Source: Microbacteriaceae bacterium
Lineage (GTDB): Bacteria; Actinomycetota; Actinomycetes; Actinomycetales; Microbacteriaceae
Length of the DNA: 9,648 bases
Direction of reading: 5' to 3'
Assembly: GCA_025463615.1 (NCBI GenBank)
Contig: JAODAU010000233.1
Span: forward strand, 1-9,648
Position 1 is the first letter of the stretch; every line of letters starts with the position of its first letter. Positions 6,204 to 9,648 of the stretch are shown here, in pieces. The translations under genes were made by a program, and so were the position numbers. Below the pieces are notes generated by a model, which was given only the letters and a program-made list of their open reading frames with translations, was not told the origin of the DNA and made no database searches.

Positions 6204-6236
6204 AAACAGTTCCGAACGAGACTGTTTAGCTAAACA
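6204..6236. repeat. Interlocked inverted repeats, candidate operator
   Basis: AAACAGT (6204-6210) and ACTGTTT (6221-6227) form perfect 7-bp arms with a 10-nt spacer. The second arm is reused in a perfect 14-bp palindrome TGTTTAGCTAAACA (6223-6236). The AT-rich sequence stands out from its surroundings. There is no adjacent gene start, so the binding protein is unknown. Confidence 0.5.
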
Positions 6237-6244
6237 CTAGACCA

Positions 6245-6268
6245 GGATCGATGCATGCGCATCGGTCC
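6245..6268. repeat. Hairpin-forming inverted repeat next to the SDR terminator
   Basis: Arms GGATCGATGC (6245-6254) and GCATCGGTCC (6259-6268) pair with one mismatch around ATGC. It touches the next hairpin at its right edge, so the two are alternative or stacked stems in the SDR 3' region. Confidence 0.45.
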
Positions 6269-6294
6269 GGAACCCCCTTTTTCGGGGGCTCCGG
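6267..6294 (-). terminator. Terminator of the short-chain dehydrogenase gene
   Basis: CCGGAACCCCC (6267-6277) and GGGGGCTCCGG (6284-6294) form an 11-bp stem with one mismatch around TTTTTC. It starts 10 nt past the SDR stop. On the minus strand no U-run follows. On the plus strand it could act on read-through from the other side. Confidence 0.6.
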
Positions 6295-6304
6295 GCCGTG
6301 AGAT

Positions 6305-7162
6305 TCAGGGCAGGTCCACCGGGTACGGCTGGTCGAAGTCGGCGGATCGGCTCACCGCGTCCCACGTGGTCGCCTCGTCGAGCTGCCGCCGCGAGTAGGC
6401 GAGCGCCATGTCGACGGCGGTCACCCCGAGCAGCAGGTGGGTCGGGATGGCGTCCGCGTGAACCGCGCGCACGAGGATCTCGGCCGCGCGCACCGGGTCA
6501 CCGGCCGGCCCCGCCGTGTTCTGCCGCATCCTCGAGTTCATGGCGCCGACCGTCGACGCGTAGGCCTCGGGGATGTCGTGCACGGTCATCGAGGCGCCGG
6601 CCCAGTCGGTGGCGAAACCGCTCGGCTCCACGACCATGACGCGGATGCCGAAGGGCGCCGTCTCCACGGCCAGCACCCGGCTGAACCCGTCGACCGCGAA
6701 CTTCGCGGCCTGGTACGAGCCGATGCCCGGCGAGCCGCCCACGCGGCCGCCCACCGACGAGAACTGCATGATGAGCCCGCCGCCCTGCTCGCGCAGCAGC
6801 GGGATCGCGGCCCGCGAGACGTTGTAGACGCCCCAGAAGTTGGTCTCGAACTGGCGGCGGAAGTCCTCCTCCGTCGCCGACTCGATCGGGGCCACGTTGG
6901 CGTAGCCCGCGTTGTTGACGATCACGTCGATGCGGCCGAACGCCGCCTTGGTCGCCTCGAGGGCGGTGGATGCCGCGCTCGCGTCGGTCACGTCGAGCGG
7001 CAGGGCGAGCACGCGCTCGCCGAACCTCTCGCGGAGGTCGTCGAGCTGTTTCGGGTCGCGAGCGGTCGCCGCGACGCGGTCCCCCGCCTCGAGCGCCGCC
7101 TCGGCGAGGGCGCGGCCGAAGCCGCGGGAAGAACCGGTGATGAACCATGTTGTCTCAGTCAT
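6305..7162 (-). CDS. Short-chain dehydrogenase/reductase (classical SDR)
   Basis: A 285-residue NAD(P)-dependent oxidoreductase with a Rossmann fold. TGSSRGFG at residues 9-16 is the glycine-rich dinucleotide motif. D60 in LDVTD, NNAG at 83-86, the serine pair at 135-136 and Y150-x3-K154 complete the classical catalytic set. The R at 13 and the A-T-A-R segment after strand 2 suggest NADPH preference, which is inference. The C-terminal extension (DPVRAAEILVRAVHA, then LLLGVTAVDMALAYSRRQLDEATTWDAVSRSADFD) is usual in SDRs that neighbour TetR regulators. ATG at 7162 is chosen because the SDR fold starts there and a -10-like TATTGT ends 7 nt upstream, suggesting a leaderless message. It diverges from a TetR gene that probably represses it. 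The substrate is unknown. Confidence 0.93.
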   Translation of the reverse strand: MTETTWFITGSSRGFGRALAEAALEAGDRVAATARDPKQLDDLRERFGERVLALPLDVTDASAASTALEATKAAFGRIDVIVNNAGYANVAPIESATEEDFRRQFETNFWGVYNVSRAAIPLLREQGGGLIMQFSSVGGRVGGSPGIGSYQAAKFAVDGFSRVLAVETAPFGIRVMVVEPSGFATDWAGASMTVHDIPEAYASTVGAMNSRMRQNTAGPAGDPVRAAEILVRAVHADAIPTHLLLGVTAVDMALAYSRRQLDEATTWDAVSRSADFDQPYPVDLP

Positions 7163-7167
7163 GGCGA

Positions 7168-7188
7168 TAACAATACGCCGTTTCGTTA
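7168..7188. promoter_or_regulatory. 21-bp dyad, candidate TetR operator
   Basis: Arms TAACAATACG (7168-7177) and CGTTTCGTTA (7179-7188) match at eight of ten positions around a central C. The dyad covers the SDR -10 box and reaches the TetR -35 box, so one bound dimer could shut off both genes. It is the natural site for the adjacent regulator, though unproven. Confidence 0.5.
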
Positions 7189-7197
7189 ATAATGCAA
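7170..7197 (-). promoter_or_regulatory. Candidate promoter of the SDR gene
   Basis: On the minus strand TTGCAT (7197-7192) and TATTGT (7175-7170) are 16 nt apart. The -10 box matches four of six positions. The ATG follows after 7 nt with no Shine-Dalgarno, so the transcript would start at or near the start codon. Confidence 0.45.
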
Positions 7198-7214
7198 CTC
7201 GGTTGCGGTATGCT
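7186..7214 (+). promoter_or_regulatory. Candidate promoter of the TetR gene
   Basis: TTAATA (7186-7191) and TATGCT (7209-7214) are 17 nt apart, each matching four of six consensus positions. The ATG at 7221 follows after 6 nt and lacks a Shine-Dalgarno, again pointing to a leaderless message. The -35 box overlaps the end of the 21-bp dyad. Confidence 0.5.
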
Positions 7215-7220
7215 GGCGGC

Positions 7221-7859
7221 ATGGAGGTTTTCGAGCGGGCGCGATCCGTCGAGGCGAAGCAGGAGCGCGAGCGCGCCATCCTCGCCGCCGCCCGCGCGCT
7301 CGCGGTCGAGCGCGGCGTGCGCGAGATCACGCTCACCGACATCGCCGCGGCCATCGGCATGCACAAGTCGGCGCTGCTGCGCTACTTCGAGACGCGCGAG
7401 CAGATCTACCTCCGGCTCACGGCCGCCGAGTGGCGCGACTGGGGGCCGGCCGTGCGCGAGCGGCTCGCCGACGCGCGCACGCCCGCGGAGATTGCCGCGG
7501 CGTTCGCCTCGACCCTGGTCGCCCGGCCGCTGTTCTGCGACCTGCTCGCGCACACGCCGCTCAACCTGGAGCGCAACGTGTCGCTCGAGTCCGTGCGCGA
7601 GTTCAAGCTGGTGACGCACGACGAGGTGGACCGGATCATCGCGGAGCTGCGCCGCATCCTCCCCGCGCTCAGCCTCGAGGCCGCGCTCGACGTGGTGGCG
7701 ACGGCCACGAGCCTCGCCGGCGCGCAGTGGCAGATGGCGAACCCGGGCGAGGAGGTCGCCGCCCTCTACCGCAGCGACCCGCGGCTCGGCCACGCGATCG
7801 TGGATGTCGAGCCCCGCCTGGTGCGCGTGCTCACCGCCCAGCTCCGCGGTTCGCTCTAG
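7221..7859 (+). CDS. TetR-family transcriptional repressor
   Basis: A 212-residue regulator. Residues 15-65 make up the TetR DNA-binding domain: ERERAILAAARALAVERGVREITLTDIAAAIGMHKSALLRYFETREQIYLRL in order, with recognition helix about 47-56. The remaining helices, with LFCDLLAHTPLNLERNVSLE and a segment AALDVVATATSLAGAQWQMANP, form the ligand and dimer domain typical of TetR proteins with a C-terminal TetR_C_17-like region. ATG at 7221 is the first codon that gives a normal N-terminal arm. The frame is open far upstream, but that part lies over the SDR gene. It probably represses the divergent SDR and itself through the 21-bp dyad. The inducer is unknown. Its stop shares CTAG with the stop of the convergent GH1 gene. 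Confidence 0.93.
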   Translation: MEVFERARSVEAKQERERAILAAARALAVERGVREITLTDIAAAIGMHKSALLRYFETREQIYLRLTAAEWRDWGPAVRERLADARTPAEIAAAFASTLVARPLFCDLLAHTPLNLERNVSLESVREFKLVTHDEVDRIIAELRRILPALSLEAALDVVATATSLAGAQWQMANPGEEVAALYRSDPRLGHAIVDVEPRLVRVLTAQLRGSL

Positions 7860-9199
7860 CGCGCCCTGTGCTCCGCGATCACGTTCGCGTACCAGGCCGC
7901 CGACTTCTTGGGGGTGCGCACCAGCGTGTGCTCGTCGACGTGCACGATGCCGTACCGCAGCGTGAACGCGGCCGACCACTCGTAGTTGTCGAGCAGGCTC
8001 CAGAGGTAATAGCCGCGCACGTCTGCGCCGTCGTCGATCGCGCGCTGGATCCAGTGCAGGAAGCCGTCGACATACCGGATCCGCTCGTCGTCCTGCAGCG
8101 GGTCGGTGATCCCCTCCGCGTCCGGGACGCCGTTCTCGGTGATGAACACCGGGCCGCGCCAGCCGTAGTCGTCGCGCACCATCTCGAGCGCCTCGTAGAC
8201 GGCGCGTGGGTAGAACTCGGCGCCGCTGTCGAGAAAGTTGCCGCCCGGCTGCGGGTGGCTCTCGGCCCAGGCGCCGGGGGTCTGCCGGGTCGAGTCGACG
8301 ACCACGCGCGAGTAGACGTTGAGGCCGAGGTAGTCGATCGGAGCCTCGATGACCGCCTGGTCCCCGGGCTCGATCCGCGGCATCGTGCCCGCCGCCTCGA
8401 GCCGTGACCTGAGTCGGTCGCTGTAGCCGCCGCCACGGAGGGCGTCGAGGAAGAAGCGGTAGCCGTCATCCTCGCCCTCGTCGGCGAGCGCGCGGTCCTC
8501 GGGCGAGTCGGTGAGCGGCTCGCGCTTCCAGATGTCGAGCACGATGCCGATCTCGCCGTCGGCGGCCTTCGACTCCCGGAACGCCAGCACTCCCCTGCCG
8601 TGCGCGAGCATCGCGTTGTGCATCGCCTGCCGGCCGGCGCGTTCGTCGGTCCGGCCCGGCGCGAAGAAGCCGAGCGCGTAGCCGACCCAGAGCGCGATCG
8701 GCTCGTTGATCGTGGCCCAGCGCTTCACCCTGTCGCCGAACAGGTCGAAGGCCTGCGCCGCGTACTCCCCGAACCAGTCCGCCACGTCGCGGTTGGGCCA
8801 GCCGCCGCGATCCTCGAGCGCCTGCGGGAGATCCCAGTGGTAGAGGGTGACATTGGGGCGGATGCCGGCATCCAGCAGATCGTCGATCAGCCGGTTGTAG
8901 AAGTCGGCGCCGGCCGGGTTCACCGGCCCGACACCGCCGGGAACCAGCCGCGACCAGCTGAGCGAGAGGCGGTAGTTGTCGACCCCGAGGTCCTTCATGA
9001 GCCGGATGTCTTCGGGGTAGCGGTGGTAGTGGTCGCACGCGACGTCGCCGGGAACGTCGCCGCGCACCTTGCCGGGCGTGTGCGAGAAGGTGTCCCAGAT
9101 GGACGGGCTCTTGCCGTCCACGTTCCAGGCGCCCTCGATCTGGAACGCGCTGGTGGCGACGCCGAACTCGAATCCGGGAGGCAGGTGAAGGGTGATGAT
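7856..9199 (-). CDS. Glycoside hydrolase family 1 beta-glucosidase (start codon uncertain)
   Basis: A GH1 (beta/alpha)8-barrel enzyme that hydrolyses beta-glucosides or related glycosides. The conserved N-terminus LPPGFEFGVATSAFQIEGAWN is present. Counting from 9199, the acid/base is E166 in TINEP and the nucleophile E355 in FITENG. GYYLWSLLDNYEWSAAFTLRYGIVHVD at the end is the usual aglycone-side block. About 447 residues, normal for the family, and no signal peptide. The problem is the start. No in-frame ATG, GTG or TTG exists between the stop TAG at 9244-9242 and GTG at 9121, which lies inside the conserved domain and would remove the first barrel strand. Candidates are ATC at 9199, CTG at 9232 and CTG at 9184. 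ATC at 9199 is used here as a marker. A LacI-type palindrome sits just upstream. Confidence 0.93.
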   Translation of the reverse strand: MITLHLPPGFEFGVATSAFQIEGAWNVDGKSPSIWDTFSHTPGKVRGDVPGDVACDHYHRYPEDIRLMKDLGVDNYRLSLSWSRLVPGGVGPVNPAGADFYNRLIDDLLDAGIRPNVTLYHWDLPQALEDRGGWPNRDVADWFGEYAAQAFDLFGDRVKRWATINEPIALWVGYALGFFAPGRTDERAGRQAMHNAMLAHGRGVLAFRESKAADGEIGIVLDIWKREPLTDSPEDRALADEGEDDGYRFFLDALRGGGYSDRLRSRLEAAGTMPRIEPGDQAVIEAPIDYLGLNVYSRVVVDSTRQTPGAWAESHPQPGGNFLDSGAEFYPRAVYEALEMVRDDYGWRGPVFITENGVPDAEGITDPLQDDERIRYVDGFLHWIQRAIDDGADVRGYYLWSLLDNYEWSAAFTLRYGIVHVDEHTLVRTPKKSAAWYANVIAEHRAR

Positions 9200-9216
9200 C
9201 GGGTCCGTTCGTCGCT

Positions 9217-9234
9217 GACTGAAACCTTTCAGTC
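9217..9234. promoter_or_regulatory. 18-bp palindrome, candidate LacI-family operator of the GH1 gene
   Basis: On the minus strand GACTGAAAGGTTTCAGTC has perfect 8-bp arms around GG. Its shape (TGAAA-N2-TTTCA) is that of LacI-family operators of glycosidase genes. A -10-like TAGCAT (9244-9239) lies 5 nt upstream, so a bound repressor would cover the transcription start. The sequence is unlike the dyad ahead of the GH35 gene, so a different regulator outside the window is likely. Confidence 0.6.
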
Positions 9235-9238
9235 TCCG

Positions 9239-9267
9239 ATGCTAGCGGCTAGACCGCGGCTCCTCCA
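9239..9267 (-). promoter_or_regulatory. Weak candidate promoter of the GH1 gene
   Basis: TAGCAT (9244-9239) matches four of six -10 positions. The hexamer 17 nt upstream, TGGAGG, is a poor -35. Transcription would start about 9232, inside the palindrome. The upstream half lies in the 3' end of the amidohydrolase gene, so read-through from that gene is also possible. Confidence 0.3.
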
Positions 9268-9648
9268 CACCACACCGCGCGGATGCTGCGGGTCGCCGCG
9301 ATGTCGACTGTCGGGTCGCCGTCGACGAGCAGCAGGTCCGCCCTGAGGCCCGGGGCGATCGAACCGCGATCGGGCAGCCGGAACAGCTCTGCCGCCAGCG
9401 AGGTCGCGCTGCGCAGCGCCTGCGCCGGGGTGAGCCCGGCGCCGACCAGCAGCGCCAGCTCACCGTGGATCGACTCGCCGAGCACCGGGCTGAACGGCAC
9501 GAAGGGCGCGTTGTTGGCATCCGTGCCCGCCACGATCGTGGCGCCCGCCGCCAGCATGTCGCCGACGGAACCCTGGGCCGTGTGGATGCCGGGGCCGGGG
9601 CCCTGCGTCGGCATCCCGAACTTCGCGCCGATGCCCTCCATCATCGAG
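9249..9648 (-). CDS. Amidohydrolase-superfamily enzyme, C-terminal part (truncated by window edge)
   Basis: The reading frame enters from the right edge and ends with TAG at 9251-9249, giving about 133 residues of the C-terminus. GATIVAGTDANNAPF supplies the conserved metal-site aspartate that follows barrel strand 8. ESIHGELALLVGAGLTPAQALRSAT and GSIAPGLRADLLLVDGDPTVDI are standard for imidazolonepropionase-like and related cyclic amidohydrolases, the last block being the return to the composite beta-domain. The N-terminal metal ligands lie outside the window, so the substrate (peptide, cyclic amide or other) is unknown. GH1 follows about 50 bp downstream on the same strand. A GH1-specific operator and promoter in that gap suggest that it is controlled separately. 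Confidence 0.85.
   Translation of the reverse strand, partial: SMMEGIGAKFGMPTQGPGPGIHTAQGSVGDMLAAGATIVAGTDANNAPFVPFSPVLGESIHGELALLVGAGLTPAQALRSATSLAAELFRLPDRGSIAPGLRADLLLVDGDPTVDIAATRSIRAVWCGGAAV

Noticed and set aside
6136..6205. Possible tRNA or integration site next to the cassette
   Set aside because: I looked for a T-loop and acceptor pairing on both strands and found no cloverleaf. There is also no integrase or direct repeat nearby.
6017..6229. Plus-strand 70-codon frame in the non-coding stretch
   Set aside because: It runs through the strong hairpins and has no ribosome site. It is proline-rich without any recognisable pattern.
5698..6240. Plus-strand open frame of 180 codons over the small cassette
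   Set aside because: No ribosome site or promoter fits it, and the composition looks random. The two minus-strand genes explain the interval better with promoter, AGGAGG and coupling.
7155..7979. Minus-strand open frame opposite the TetR gene
   Set aside because: No domain is recognisable, and TetR on the other strand has an intact HTH and length.
9119..9121. GTG at 9121 as the true start of the GH1 protein
   Set aside because: It would delete the conserved FEFGVATSAFQIEGAWN segment, which is in frame immediately upstream and forms the first barrel strand and part of the substrate site.
9242..9252. CTAGC-G-GCTAG inverted repeat as a regulatory site
   Set aside because: The arms are only 5 bp and it includes the amidohydrolase stop codon. 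The longer palindrome next to it is a far better candidate.

Overview
The window is high-GC DNA whose protein families and gene style point to an actinobacterium. I would guess Microbacteriaceae or a close Micrococcales relative. The pointers are an F420/deazaflavin-dependent oxidoreductase (Ddn type), an aminotransferase close to mycobacterial Rv3722c, LacI/TetR regulators beside sugar and redox enzymes, and several genes whose promoter-like boxes sit so close to the start codon that leaderless transcripts are likely. The genus is inference. No rRNA, tRNA, CRISPR array, insertion sequence or phage gene is visible.

Layout, left to right. (1) 1-745, minus: a deazaflavin-dependent oxidoreductase overlapping the start of an aspartate-aminotransferase-like gene that runs off the left edge. 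(2) 791-868: two strong hairpins with the same loop sequence. (3) 875-3813: a GH35 beta-galactosidase (minus) diverging from a LacI-family repressor (plus), with a 16-bp dyad between them. (4) 3810-5439: an alpha/beta hydrolase and a MerR-family regulator (both minus), diverging from a thioredoxin (plus). The divergent gap carries two tandem ~30-bp operator/promoter units, and both start codons lie 6 nt beyond their -10 boxes. (5) 5450-6304: a less GC-rich stretch with unlike codon use. It holds two overlooked small genes (minus, probably one transcript) that I cannot assign to a family, then about 270 bp of non-coding DNA full of dyads and hairpins. (6) 6305-7859: a short-chain dehydrogenase (minus) diverging from a TetR regulator (plus) across 58 bp, with a 21-bp dyad over the promoter boxes. 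(7) 7856-9648: a GH1 beta-glucosidase (minus) without an ordinary start codon, behind a LacI-type palindrome, and the C-terminal part of an amidohydrolase.

Three divergent regulator-target pairs (LacI/GH35, MerR/thioredoxin, TetR/SDR) make up most of the window. Each probably has local control through the dyad in its own gap. The GH35 and GH1 enzymes suggest use of plant- or oligosaccharide-derived galactosides and glucosides. MerR, thioredoxin and the hydrolase look like a thiol, metal or electrophile stress response. The two places worth most attention are the duplicated MerR operator and the two-gene small-ORF cassette with its structured upstream region. I do not see clear evidence for a wholly new multi-gene system.
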